DNA of 64,000 nt from Psychrobacter okhotskensis (lineage in GTDB: Bacteria > Pseudomonadota > Gammaproteobacteria > Pseudomonadales > Moraxellaceae), in contig NZ_JABRVQ010000020.1 in NCBI RefSeq assembly GCF_013248965.1, positions 1 to 64,000 on the forward strand, written 5' to 3'. Made by a program: the position numbers and the translations under genes. Each line of letters starts with the position of its first letter. Within the stretch, counting starts at the first letter, position 1. The notes below the pieces were generated by a model. That model searched no databases. It had not been told where the DNA came from and was given only the letters and a program-made list of their open reading frames with translations. Below, piece after piece: positions 1 to 8,448 of the stretch.

Positions 1-195
1 GCTTTATCGGCAGCAGCTTTATCGGCAGCAGCTTTCTCCGCAGCAGCTTTATCGCCAGCAGCTTTATCGTGAGCTGCTTTATCGGCAGCAGCTTTATCGG
101 CAGCAGCTTTATCGGCAGCAGCTTTATCGGCAGCAGCTTTATCGGCAGCAGCTTTATCGGCAGCAGCTTTCTCAGCGGCAGCTTTCTCAGCAGCG
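1..195 (-). repeat. 15-bp in-frame tandem repeat, 13 units visible
   Basis: Thirteen consecutive 15-bp units are visible, most identical to gctttatcggcagca on the plus strand. Units 3, 4, 5, 12 and 13 carry substitutions. Read on the minus strand each unit encodes five residues (AAADK, with AAAEK, AGDK and AHDK variants). The array continues past the left edge. The multiple of three means copy-number changes would alter helix length without shifting the frame. Confidence 0.95.
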
Positions 196-326
196 GCTTG
201 CTCTGATGATGGGGGTAAAATTGTAGATGGGTTTGAGAAACTATTATTACCATTGCTGCTACATGCGACAATAGCTACCGCTAGAATAGTAAGAGCGCTT
301 ACTTTTGAGAAATGAATTAAGGACAC
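1..326 (-). CDS. Ala/Lys-rich repeat lipoprotein, 3' part outside window
   Basis: The start is a GTG at 326-324 with a GGAG ribosome site seven bases upstream; the ATG at 339 is in another frame and soon hits a stop. The N-terminus is a lipoprotein signal, with hydrophobic residues 9-21 and lipobox IVAC (Cys22), so the product should be a membrane-anchored lipoprotein. After a Ser/Asn/Pro-rich linker the chain becomes five-residue repeats of the type AAADK/AAAEK, expected to form one long charged helix. The repeats run off the window edge, so length and C-terminal domain are unknown. I do not recognise a family; long Ala/Lys helices occur in envelope-spacer proteins and in TolA-like proteins, but nothing here decides. 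Confidence 0.75.
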   Translation of the reverse strand, partial: MSLIHFSKVSALTILAVAIVACSSNGNNSFSNPSTILPPSSEQAAAEKAAAEKAAADKAAADKAAADKAAADKAAADKAAADKAAHDKAAGDKAAAEKAAADKAAADK

Positions 327-857
327 TGGTTTGCTCCATTTGATTTAAAGCTGAACTCTATTTGATAGGTTCAGCTTATATAAAAGAATTGTTGTAAATT
401 TCTAGAAGTACAAAAACTTTTAGTTATCTAAAATAATGTTTAGTCTGGGATATATAATAAACTATTGTTTTATATATGAATACAATAATTCTCAGTTATT
501 TATTTTTTGTAACTTTATAGGGCTTCATGTGACCAAATTCACCAATTTTTTCATTTCTGCAGAAAATCATCTTTAAGATAAAATCTTATTTTTATTTGAT
601 ACACAGCAAAAAATATATTTTTGTCTCTACACTTTCTTCAGCATTGCTCACTTTTTTAATAGCTTAACTTTTCATTAACTAAGCCAGTGAAACCTCCGAC
701 TTCCAATCTTCTATTGTGTCGCAATCTTAATAACATGAATTATATTCATCTTACAATAAGATAGTATCGTTTTTATTCATGTATTGGTTTAGGTATGATT
801 ACCACATACAAAAATTTGGTGTTATCTCAGTCAATGAGATTAGGGTAGGAGATTATC
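327..857. other. AT-rich intergenic region upstream of mesX
   Basis: This 531-bp gap holds the start signals of the minus-strand lipoprotein at its left end and the control region of mesX at its right end. The middle (about 400-700) is very AT-rich and shows no open frame, hairpin with a T-run, or repeat that I can support. The only specific site seen is the MetR-like palindrome at 736-748. Confidence 0.6.
736..748 (+). promoter_or_regulatory. MetR-like operator upstream of mesX
   Basis: The sequence TGAATTATATTCA fits the enterobacterial MetR consensus TGAA-N5-TTCA exactly. It lies 110 bp before the mesX start. A weak -10 candidate (TATGAT, 794-799) would place the start of transcription near 806 and the site centre about 64 bp upstream, the usual position for a LysR-type activator. 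Known: MetR activates methionine synthase genes in enterobacteria. Inferred: a MetR homologue controls mesX-mesD here. No metR gene is in the window. Confidence 0.45.
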
Positions 858-1880
858 ATGAGTAAACAATTTACATATTCCATCTCGAGCATTCGTTTTG
901 ATGAAAACTATCAGCCAGCAGACAGCACACGTCTGACGACTAACTTTGCCAATTTGGCGCGTGGCGAGAGACGTCAAGAGAACTTACGCAAAACGCTGAC
1001 TATGATAAATAACCGTTTTAATGATCTCGCGCATTGGGATAACCCAACAGCCGACCGTTATTCCGTTGAAGTTGATATCATCTCTGCTGACTTGGATATC
1101 GAAGGCAATGGTCATACATTCCCAGTCATTGAGACCTTAAAAACAACGATTGTGGATCATAAAGAAAACAAGCGTATTGACGGTATGATTGGCAATAGCT
1201 TCTCCTCTTATGTGCGCGATTATGACTTTAGCATTGTACTGCCGGAACATTTTGAGAAAAACCCAAAATCGCCACCAGCAGCCGATTTTGGTGATTTGCA
1301 CGGCAAACTGTTTCAACACTTATTGAACTCAGAGGCCTATCAAACCAACTTTGATAAACAACCTGTGATTTGTCTGAGTGTGTCAAGTAGTAAAGTCTAT
1401 CAGCGTACTGGCAATCAGCATCCTGTACTAGGGCTTGAATACAAGCAAGATGAGTATTCCTTAACCGATGACTATTTCCATAAAATGGGCTTAACAGTGC
1501 GCTACTTTATGCCTGCCGGTAGTGTGGCGCCTTTAGCATTTTATTTCGCGGGCGATTTGCTGAGTGATTACACCGACCTTGAGCTAATCAGTGCCATCAG
1601 TACCATGGAGACTTTTCAAAAGATTTACCGCCCTGAAATCTATAATGCCAACTCAACCGCTGGTCACGTATATCAGCCAAGTTTGAAATACCAAGATTAT
1701 TCACTGACTCAAATTGTCTATGACCGCGAGGAGCGCAGCCAGATGGCGGTGACGCAAGGCAAATTTACCGAAGATGAATTCATTAAACCCTATCAGGCTA
1801 TTCTTGATGAGTGGGCGGCAAACTATGTAGTGACAAGTGAGACTGTGCAAAAAGAAGCGGTTAAAAAACGCGCGGCTTAA
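858..1880 (+). CDS. mesX: MesX (DUF1852), partner of methionine synthase MesD
   Basis: This 340-residue protein is recognised as DUF1852. It has no signal peptide and should be cytoplasmic. Published genetics in aerobic bacteria (Price and colleagues, four families of folate-independent methionine synthases) showed that MesD needs a DUF1852 protein and oxygen, and needs neither methylfolate nor cobalamin; the DUF1852 partner is called MesX. Its chemistry is not established as far as I know. The gene has a clear AGGAG site (847-851) six bases before the ATG and sits 63 bp before mesD, so the two are probably one transcript. A MetR-like site lies upstream. Identification rests on family resemblance plus the diagnostic neighbour. 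Confidence 0.85.
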   Translation: MSKQFTYSISSIRFDENYQPADSTRLTTNFANLARGERRQENLRKTLTMINNRFNDLAHWDNPTADRYSVEVDIISADLDIEGNGHTFPVIETLKTTIVDHKENKRIDGMIGNSFSSYVRDYDFSIVLPEHFEKNPKSPPAADFGDLHGKLFQHLLNSEAYQTNFDKQPVICLSVSSSKVYQRTGNQHPVLGLEYKQDEYSLTDDYFHKMGLTVRYFMPAGSVAPLAFYFAGDLLSDYTDLELISAISTMETFQKIYRPEIYNANSTAGHVYQPSLKYQDYSLTQIVYDREERSQMAVTQGKFTEDEFIKPYQAILDEWAANYVVTSETVQKEAVKKRAA

Positions 1881-1943
1881 TAGACCTTTATCAACAGACA
1901 TATAAAAAAAACTAAAAGACTAAAATATAAAAGAGTAACCAAT

Positions 1944-2972
1944 ATGGAATTATTATTACCAACCTCAACCGCTGGCAGCTTACCGAAACCTTCTTGGTTG
2001 GCAGAACCTGAGAAAATCTGGTCACCTTGGGCATTAGAAGGGGAGCAGTTAAGTGAAGCCAAACAAGATGCACTACGTTTGACATTGCAAGAACAGAGAC
2101 ATGCAGGGATAGATATCGTTAGTGATGGCGAGCAGACCCGCCAGCATTTTGTGACCACCTTCATTGAACATTTAGATGGCGTAGATTTTGAGAATCGTAA
2201 AACTGTCAAAATTCGTGATCGCTATGAGGCGAGTGTGCCGTCAGTCGTGGGTGCGGTGAGCCGTCAAAGACCCGTATTTGTGGACGATGCCAAATTCTTA
2301 CGTCAGCAAACCGATCAACCAATCAAATGGGCATTGCCCGGTCCGATGACGATGATTGATACGCTGTATGATGGCCATTATAAAAGTCGTGAAAAGCTGG
2401 CTTGGGAATTTGCTAAAATCCTCAATCAGGAAGCCAAAGAGTTGGAGGCAGCTGGGGTGGATATTATCCAATTCGATGAGCCTGCGTTTAATGTGTTCTT
2501 TGATGACGTCAACGACTGGGGTATCGCCACTTTAGAGCGCGCTATCGAAGGTCTAAAGTGCGAAACAGCGGTGCATATTTGTTATGGTTATGGTATCAAA
2601 GCCAATAATGATTGGAAAAAAACACTGGGTTCAGAATGGCGTCAATATGAGCAAGCCTTTCCAAAATTGCAGCAATCTAATATCGATATTGTCTCATTAG
2701 AGTGTCAAAACTCACATGTACCGATGGATTTGATTGAACTGATTCGCGGTAAAAAAGTAATGGTCGGCGCTATCGATGTGGCAACCAATACTATTGAAAC
2801 CCCTGAAGAAGTGGCAGATACCCTACGCAAAGTTCTACAATTCGTCGATGCCGATAAGCTTTATCCCTCGACCAATTGCGGCATGGCACCTTTGCCTCGC
2901 GAGGTAGCACGCGGCAAGTTGAAAGCGTTGAGCGAGGGCGCGGCAATCATTCGCAAAGAGCTAAGCGTTTAG
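1944..2972 (+). CDS. mesD: Core methionine synthase MesD (folate-independent)
   Basis: The 342-residue protein matches only the C-terminal catalytic barrel of cobalamin-independent methionine synthase MetE and lacks the N-terminal folate-binding half, so it is a 'core' synthase. The zinc ligands of MetE are all recognisable: His211 and Cys213 (VHICYG), Glu253 (SLECQ) and Cys312 (TNCGMAPLP). It should transfer a methyl group to homocysteine to make methionine. Its pairing with a DUF1852 gene just upstream marks it as MesD, the family found in aerobes that needs oxygen and MesX. The methyl donor is not known. A flavin reductase gene follows about 200 bp downstream. Confidence 0.87.
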   Translation: MELLLPTSTAGSLPKPSWLAEPEKIWSPWALEGEQLSEAKQDALRLTLQEQRHAGIDIVSDGEQTRQHFVTTFIEHLDGVDFENRKTVKIRDRYEASVPSVVGAVSRQRPVFVDDAKFLRQQTDQPIKWALPGPMTMIDTLYDGHYKSREKLAWEFAKILNQEAKELEAAGVDIIQFDEPAFNVFFDDVNDWGIATLERAIEGLKCETAVHICYGYGIKANNDWKKTLGSEWRQYEQAFPKLQQSNIDIVSLECQNSHVPMDLIELIRGKKVMVGAIDVATNTIETPEEVADTLRKVLQFVDADKLYPSTNCGMAPLPREVARGKLKALSEGAAIIRKELSV

Positions 2973-3058
2973 CATTTCTTAACAAGCCCTAGCTTGTTTA
3001 AGCCCATGAATGGCCTCAGTTATTACTAAACAAACTTATAGCTATAAAATTTAATTAT

Positions 3059-3129
3059 TGTAGGCTGGGTTTTTAACTCAGCTTCTATATTTTTAAAAAT
3101 ACAATGCTGGGTCAAAAACCCAGCCTACA
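3059..3129. repeat. Imperfect 24-bp inverted repeat, REP-like
   Basis: Left arm 3059-3082 (starts tgtaggctgggttttt) pairs with right arm 3106-3129 (ends acccagcctaca); 22 of 24 positions match. The arms enclose a 23-bp AT-rich loop. There is no T-run, so it is not a standard terminator. Intergenic palindromes with the core taggctgggt...acccagccta look like dispersed REP/MITE-type elements. Only one copy is in this window, so its repetitive nature is an inference. Confidence 0.6.
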
Positions 3130-3177
3130 GCTGAGCGCGTTTTAAAAATAATCTGTGATAAATTTAGGACTGAAATT

Positions 3178-3681
3178 ATGATTGAAGCCACCGACTTTAG
3201 AGATGCCATGTCGCTATTGACGACTGCCGTTAATGTGGTTACCACAAAAGGTAACTCTGGTATTCATGGGTTTACGGCATCTGCGGTATGTAGCGTCACA
3301 GACACACCGCCTACCTTGCTGGTCTGTATGAATCAGACCTCTCGCTCACATGTCCACTTTCTTGAAAATAAAACCTTGAGTGTCAATGTACTAGGCGCAC
3401 AGCATGAGCCAATATCTAATGCCTTTGCCTCAAAATTAAGTTCGGAAGAACGATTTAAACAGGGCGCTTGGACGCAATTAGCGACAGGTGCGCCTGTTTT
3501 AGAGGATGCGCTGGTCAGTTTTGATTGTGAGATTGAGCATATTCAAGAAGTAGGCACGCATAGCGTCTTTATGTGTCGTGTAGTCGCCATCAAGCACGCC
3601 GTATCACAAGGTGGCACTGATGAAAGTTTGGTGTATTTTAATCGTGCTTACCATCAAGTAGGTCAGATAGAAATCGTTTAA
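3178..3681 (+). CDS. Flavin reductase (HpaC/RutF-like FMN reductase domain)
   Basis: The 167-residue protein has the layout of the short flavin reductase family: an N-terminal GFTASAVCSVT flavin-binding stretch, then PPTLLVCMN and the SVNVLG strand. Such enzymes use NAD(P)H to reduce free FMN or FAD and hand it to a partner monooxygenase. The ATG at 3178 has AGGA (3166-3169) at good spacing. It lies on the same strand as mesX-mesD but is separated from them by the REP-like palindrome, so a shared transcript is possible, not shown. Because MesD-MesX activity requires oxygen, a supply of reduced flavin is an attractive role; this is inference. Alternatively it serves an unlinked oxygenase. Confidence 0.82.
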   Translation: MIEATDFRDAMSLLTTAVNVVTTKGNSGIHGFTASAVCSVTDTPPTLLVCMNQTSRSHVHFLENKTLSVNVLGAQHEPISNAFASKLSSEERFKQGAWTQLATGAPVLEDALVSFDCEIEHIQEVGTHSVFMCRVVAIKHAVSQGGTDESLVYFNRAYHQVGQIEIV

Positions 3682-3747
3682 GATAACGTATCTATTTTAT
3701 TTAGCATCGACTATAAAACTATCATTTAACCGAGAAGTAACTATCCC

Positions 3748-4563
3748 GTGGAAATACTCATTTTTTTAATAATTGGGGCGCTGGCAGGTTTTGCTGCAGG
3801 GCTATTTGGCGTGGGCGGTGGCACCATCATCGTACCATTATTATTTATTGTCTTTACTCAAATGGGCTACAGCCCTGACAATATCATGCATTTGGCGTTA
3901 GGGACATCACTAGCAACCATCATTGTCACCTCTATTAGCTCGCTCATGGCGCATAATAAAAAGGGCGCGGTCATGTGGCCTGTCTTTAAAAATCTCGCAC
4001 CAGGTCTAGCGCTTGGTTGCTTTTTGGGCGCAGGAATAGCAGGGCAAATATCTGGGCTATATCTCCAGCTTATCGTTGGCGTATTCTTACTTTGGGTCGC
4101 TTATAAAATGTTTTTTGGGGGTAAAAAGCAGGTCGCTAGTCATTCTCATGATGTTAATCCAGAACTGCCGTCTAAGCCTAAGCAATTAGCAGCAGGCGGG
4201 GTTATCGGTGTCGCTTCTGCCATTTTTGGTATCGGTGGTGGCAGCTTAACCGTTCCTTATCTCACGCGTTATGGCGTGGTCATGCAAAAAGCCGTTGGCA
4301 CATCAGCAGCCTGTGGATTGCCGATTGCCATTGCTGGTGCGTTGGGCTTTATGATTTTTGGCATGCAGCAGCAAGTCGATGTGCCCAATACCATTGGCTT
4401 CGTCCATATTTATGCCTTTTTAGGCATTAGTATTATGAGCTTTTTTACCGCAAAAGTAGGTGCGAAAGTCGCGCATATACTATCACCAGCATTACTAAAA
4501 AAATGTTTTGCGATATTATTAACGGTGGTAGGGTTTTATTTCCTTTATAAAGGGCTGGTTTAA
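3748..4563 (+). CDS. TauE/SafE-family membrane exporter
   Basis: The 271-residue protein is hydrophobic throughout, with about eight predicted membrane segments arranged as two similar halves. Each half starts with the glycine-rich motif of the TauE/SafE (DUF81) family: AGLFGVGGGTIIVPLL near residue 18 and SAIFGIGGGSLTVPYL near residue 157. Members export or take up sulfite, sulfoacetate and related organosulfur anions; the substrate here cannot be read. The start is GTG with a GAGAAG site ten bases upstream. It follows the flavin reductase by 66 bp on the same strand, which loosely fits a sulfur-metabolism neighbourhood with the methionine genes. Confidence 0.82.
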   Translation: MEILIFLIIGALAGFAAGLFGVGGGTIIVPLLFIVFTQMGYSPDNIMHLALGTSLATIIVTSISSLMAHNKKGAVMWPVFKNLAPGLALGCFLGAGIAGQISGLYLQLIVGVFLLWVAYKMFFGGKKQVASHSHDVNPELPSKPKQLAAGGVIGVASAIFGIGGGSLTVPYLTRYGVVMQKAVGTSAACGLPIAIAGALGFMIFGMQQQVDVPNTIGFVHIYAFLGISIMSFFTAKVGAKVAHILSPALLKKCFAILLTVVGFYFLYKGLV

Positions 4564-4723
4564 ATATTGACGTATTTAAGATGCAAAGTTGATGAACGGA
4601 ATTATATTACTTAGTGCCGAAAATCATATTTAGCTTAGTAGTCTGTTATAAGTGGTCTGTTAATAGGTTTGAAGGGTGAAATAGCTGGTTTCCTTGGGGT
4701 ATAGCTTAAAGAAGCCACATATA

Positions 4724-5533
4724 TTAGACCCTGAAGAATCTAAGAAATGACCGTTTTTTGAGGCCTCCTTCAAAATTTGGTTTTTGTACGTTGGGCATAT
4801 TGTCATAACACTTAAGAAGCGTCTGTTCTGGCGTTAAATTTTTATCGTTATGCCAATATACTATTTTTAACCACATAGCCGCTGTAGAGTACTGACCATA
4901 GCCTAGCCATGGGTGATCTTCCAAATTAGCTACCAATAATTTTCTACCTAACTCAATCATAGTTGCATCATCATGAACGAGGTTTAACTTATTTTGACAA
5001 ACTAAATAACCATAGTATCTAGGTGTTATCGTTTTTGTTTTTAACGAAATTTTTTTCTGCCCATGATATTTTTCAAATTCATCAATTCCAGCTTGATAAC
5101 TTTCTGCTTGGATACATAAGGCTAAATAATTGTCCAAAGCATCTGTTCTTAGTTTCCTTGTTTCGTACCATTTCCCAGAGGTATAGTTATCAACGAAAAG
5201 AACCCTAGCATGTTGCCAGTCTTTTTGGCTATCTACGCCTGTATATAACCATTTAGCAAGTGCTAAGTGTTTATATAGGTTATATTTATGGAAAGTTGCA
5301 CTTTCATAAGGGCCATCAAAAACCTCATTAGTGTCAATAGCCATTTGTAGCCACTCAATGCGACTGGGTAGAATGACCTCATTTTCTGGTTTTAAGCCGA
5401 CTATCCAATCACCAATAAGCATATTTATACCGCTCAAAGCAACGTTACCCATCGGTCTTTCTGCATCATATTCAGTATTTATCAAGAAATCGATCATTGC
5501 AGTTTCTCTTCGTCTCACTGGATTGAATAGCAT
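4724..5533 (-). CDS. Unrecognised soluble protein, 269 aa
   Basis: I do not recognise this family. The protein has no signal peptide or membrane segment. It is rich in Tyr, Trp and Leu and reads as mostly helical, with TPR-like spacing of aromatic residues (for example YKHLALAKWLYTG and YLALCIQAESYQAG), so a helical-repeat scaffold or a polymorphic-toxin immunity-type protein are possible, but neither is supported by a motif. The start ATG has GGAG seven bases upstream; a second Met at residue 13 is an alternative. It stands alone, convergent with the TauE gene, and is visibly more AT-rich than its neighbours, which hints at acquisition. Confidence 0.6.
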   Translation of the reverse strand: MLFNPVRRRETAMIDFLINTEYDAERPMGNVALSGINMLIGDWIVGLKPENEVILPSRIEWLQMAIDTNEVFDGPYESATFHKYNLYKHLALAKWLYTGVDSQKDWQHARVLFVDNYTSGKWYETRKLRTDALDNYLALCIQAESYQAGIDEFEKYHGQKKISLKTKTITPRYYGYLVCQNKLNLVHDDATMIELGRKLLVANLEDHPWLGYGQYSTAAMWLKIVYWHNDKNLTPEQTLLKCYDNMPNVQKPNFEGGLKKRSFLRFFRV

Positions 5534-5831
5534 GCGTTACTCCAAATAAATATTTTACACCATCTCTATTTTTGAATTCGTTATCTCAAATATTATCCAG
5601 TACTTTACTTTTAATACCTAGGCAAAGTTTACTACCTTAGATCACTACCTTTCACTATCTAAAATGGGCAGTAGAGAACCCAAAAACCCCTATTGCTTCC
5701 ATAACGGTGATTATGGTAAATAGGTTGAAAAACGAGTATTTTAATTGTTTTCGACATGTTTATCGTCTTAATAGTAATCTTATATTAAGTCATTTTCTAA
5801 CTAAATTGGCTCTATCTATTGTTGTTATCCA
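5534..5831. other. Intergenic gap before glmS terminator
   Basis: This stretch lies between the upstream side of the unrecognised minus-strand gene and the 3' end of glmS. It should contain the promoter of the former at its left end. A short open frame on the plus strand (5707-5928) runs straight through the glmS terminator and has no ribosome site, so I see no gene here. Confidence 0.5.
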
Positions 5832-5875
5832 TAAAAAAATCCTGCGTCATCTCGTTATAAAGATAGCGCAGGATT
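5832..5875 (-). terminator. Intrinsic terminator of glmS
   Basis: On the minus strand a nine-bp perfect stem (aatcctgcg pairing with cgcaggatt, 5839-5847 and 5867-5875) is followed by seven T (plus-strand A-run 5833-5839). It lies 55 bp after the glmS stop codon. Confidence 0.88.
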
Positions 5876-5929
5876 CAGCAGTACATAATACTATTATAGT
5901 TAAATATGTATTAAAATCAATGTCTTAAT

Positions 5930-7774
5930 CTACTCAACCGTCACCGATTTTGCGAGGTTACGTGGCTGATCGACGTCAGTACCACGCATGACTGCCACAT
6001 GATAGGACAATAGCTGGACGGGTACACTGTAGACGATAGGGGCTAGCGTCTCGCAAACATCAGGTACATAAACCACGTGCATTCTATCTTCTGCGACCAT
6101 TTGACTGGCTTCACTGGCGAATACAAACAGCTCACCGTGGCGCGCGTGCACCTCTTGCATATTGGCTTTGAGCTTATCAAACATACTATCTTTGGGTGCT
6201 AGCACCACGATAGGCATGTCTTTATCAACCAACGCCAATGGACCATGTTTGAGCTCGCCTGCTGCATAGCCTTCTGCATGGATATAAGAAATCTCTTTTA
6301 ACTTCAGCGCGCCTTCTAAGGCGATTGGGAACTGCAGACCACGACCTAAGAACAAGCAGCTTTTCTTATATTCAAAGTGCTCACTCATGACTTTAATAGG
6401 CGCATCGAGGTTTAAGCTGGCATGCAGTTGACCACGTAGTTCTTGTAATTGACCTAGCAGCGTGGTTAATTTTTCGCCAGTCATACGCTCCTGCACGACA
6501 CCTACTTTTAAGACCAGTAGCATCAAAGCGGCTAGCTGAGTCGTGAATGCTTTGGTAGAAGCAACGCCAATCTCAGGGCCGGCAAGCGTTGGTAAAAAGA
6601 TATCCGTTTCACGTACCAAAGATGAGGTCGGTACATTACACAAGGCCAAGCTGACTAAGCCTGCTGGCGTGTGCTTTTGTATATCACGTAGTGCTGACAA
6701 AGTGTCTGCGGTTTCACCAGATTGCGAGATGCAAATCACCAAAGTGTTATCAACGACGACCGGATTACGGTAGCGGAACTCACTAGCGACTTCAACGGAA
6801 CAAGGCACACGAATTAGGCTCTCAAACCAATATTTTGCCACCAAACCTGAGTGATAACTGGTGCCACAAGCGATGACTTGGACATGTTTAATGCCTTTTA
6901 ATTGTGCTTCATGACGCTGCAAAAAGTCATCGCGCAGTTTAGACGGCTCATCGCTATCTAACGCCATCTCAACCGTACGAGCAACCGCATCTGGCTGCTC
7001 ATAGATTTCTTTGAGCATATAATGCTTAAACTCGCCTTTATCAGCATTATGCTGGGCGGCGTCGATCTCATGTATCTGACGTTTCACCTCGACACCATCG
7101 GCATAAACTTTAATGCTGCTACGCGTCAATTTGGCGATATCGCCTTCTTCTAAATACATAAAGCGATTGGTCACGGGTAAAAGCGCTAATTGGTCGGAGG
7201 CGATAAAGTTCTCACCAATGCCCACACCGATGACCAGTGGCGAGCCCAAACGGACGGTAATCAGCTCGTTTGGGCAATCAATATGCACAATACCAAGGGC
7301 AAAAGCACCATGTAATAAAGGAATAACCGCACGAACTGCTTCTAATAAATCAGGCGTGCTTTTGTAGATATCATTGATTAAATGAGCGACGACTTCGGTA
7401 TCGGTTTGCGAGGTGAACTCATAGCCTTTAGCAATCAGCTCTTCTTTTAGCTCGGCGTAGTTCTCAACGATACCATTGTGGACAACAGCAATTTTACCGG
7501 ATACGTGCGGATGGGCGTTACGTTGGGCGGGCTCGCCATGCGTGGCCCAACGTGTATGCGCAATACCAATATGACCATCAAAAAACTCTGGATTGACTGC
7601 GACGGCATCGACCAAGGCTTGTACTTTGCCTACTTGACGCTCACGGTGTAATTCGCCATCACGAATGACGGTCAAACCGGCGGAATCGTAGCCGCGATAC
7701 TCTAAACGTTTAAGACCTTCAAGTAAGATATTAGCGATATTACGCTCAGCAACTGCCCCGACTATTCCGCACAT
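5930..7774 (-). CDS. glmS: Glucosamine-6-phosphate synthase (isomerizing)
   Basis: The 614-residue enzyme makes glucosamine 6-phosphate from fructose 6-phosphate and glutamine, the first step toward UDP-GlcNAc for peptidoglycan and LPS. The N-terminus MCGIVGA presents the catalytic Cys2 of the class II glutamine amidotransferase domain, followed by HTRWATHG and HNGIVENY. Two sugar-isomerase (SIS) domains follow, with CGTSYHSG, SQSGETADT and the STKAFTTQL stretch, and the chain ends with the conserved AKSVTVE tail. Length is normal (E. coli 609). It is downstream of glmU on the same strand, with a small exported-protein gene between them. No ribozyme leader is expected in this group and none is seen. 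Confidence 0.97.
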   Translation of the reverse strand: MCGIVGAVAERNIANILLEGLKRLEYRGYDSAGLTVIRDGELHRERQVGKVQALVDAVAVNPEFFDGHIGIAHTRWATHGEPAQRNAHPHVSGKIAVVHNGIVENYAELKEELIAKGYEFTSQTDTEVVAHLINDIYKSTPDLLEAVRAVIPLLHGAFALGIVHIDCPNELITVRLGSPLVIGVGIGENFIASDQLALLPVTNRFMYLEEGDIAKLTRSSIKVYADGVEVKRQIHEIDAAQHNADKGEFKHYMLKEIYEQPDAVARTVEMALDSDEPSKLRDDFLQRHEAQLKGIKHVQVIACGTSYHSGLVAKYWFESLIRVPCSVEVASEFRYRNPVVVDNTLVICISQSGETADTLSALRDIQKHTPAGLVSLALCNVPTSSLVRETDIFLPTLAGPEIGVASTKAFTTQLAALMLLVLKVGVVQERMTGEKLTTLLGQLQELRGQLHASLNLDAPIKVMSEHFEYKKSCLFLGRGLQFPIALEGALKLKEISYIHAEGYAAGELKHGPLALVDKDMPIVVLAPKDSMFDKLKANMQEVHARHGELFVFASEASQMVAEDRMHVVYVPDVCETLAPIVYSVPVQLLSYHVAVMRGTDVDQPRNLAKSVTVE

Positions 7775-7964
7775 AGTGATTCCTTAAATTCGATGTTTCA
7801 TGTTTTGATGTTTCGATATTTCAATAGTTTAGATTTTGATGATGTTTCGATATGTAATGATGTTTGTTTAATCTATAAATATAAATAAGCAGCACCACAA
7901 ATCATTGCCGTACTGCTTAATTTTGCTTACTTTTTAACATTGTTAGGCGTATATAGTTTCAGAC

Positions 7965-8336
7965 TTATTCTGATCCTTTAGTAAATTCAAAAACTTCGCC
8001 TTGATTCGTGATGACTTTTTCAAAACCTTTTTTTGATTTTAATGACCTGGCTGGAATATCATTTACAGTAGCAGAGCTATCATCATTGATATATATCCAA
8101 ACTTCATTGCTATTAGGGTAGGTCATGATATAACGCTGATAGGTCTTAACATGACCTTGATCATCCGGAGATTCCATGCCAACGCCCCAGTTGAAATGGC
8201 ACTTACCTGAGTATTTTAGTACTGTCTTAGCATCAAAGTATTTGCACTCTGCATCATATTCTAGCGTCGTACTCGCTGACGCTATTGAAAATGGCATCAT
8301 AATTAATACTAAAGTAACAGATAATATATTTTTCAT
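7965..8336 (-). CDS. Small exported protein between glmU and glmS
   Basis: The 123-residue product starts with a Sec signal peptide (basic MKN, a hydrophobic core, and an ASA-type cleavage site near residue 21). The mature part has two Cys (CKYF and CHFNWG), which could form a disulfide in the periplasm, and is beta-rich in appearance. I do not recognise the family. The ATG has AGGGG eight bases upstream. It sits 112 bp after glmU and 190 bp before glmS on the same strand; separate transcription is likely given the spacing. Confidence 0.72.
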   Translation of the reverse strand: MKNILSVTLVLIMMPFSIASASTTLEYDAECKYFDAKTVLKYSGKCHFNWGVGMESPDDQGHVKTYQRYIMTYPNSNEVWIYINDDSSATVNDIPARSLKSKKGFEKVITNQGEVFEFTKGSE

Positions 8337-8448
8337 AATATTTACCCCTAATTCAAGCTAGATTAGGAAGAGCAGAGTTACAAGGGTTGTCGTACTGCTT
8401 AAGCTTACTTAAAAATTCCTATCCTTAATTTAAGTACCAGCTCATCTG

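Noticed and set aside
1..195. Regular repeat at the left edge as a CRISPR array
   Set aside because: Units are contiguous 15-mers with no spacers and are read in frame by a lipoprotein gene.
5707..5928. 73-codon frame before glmS
   Set aside because: Runs through the glmS terminator hairpin and lacks a ribosome site.
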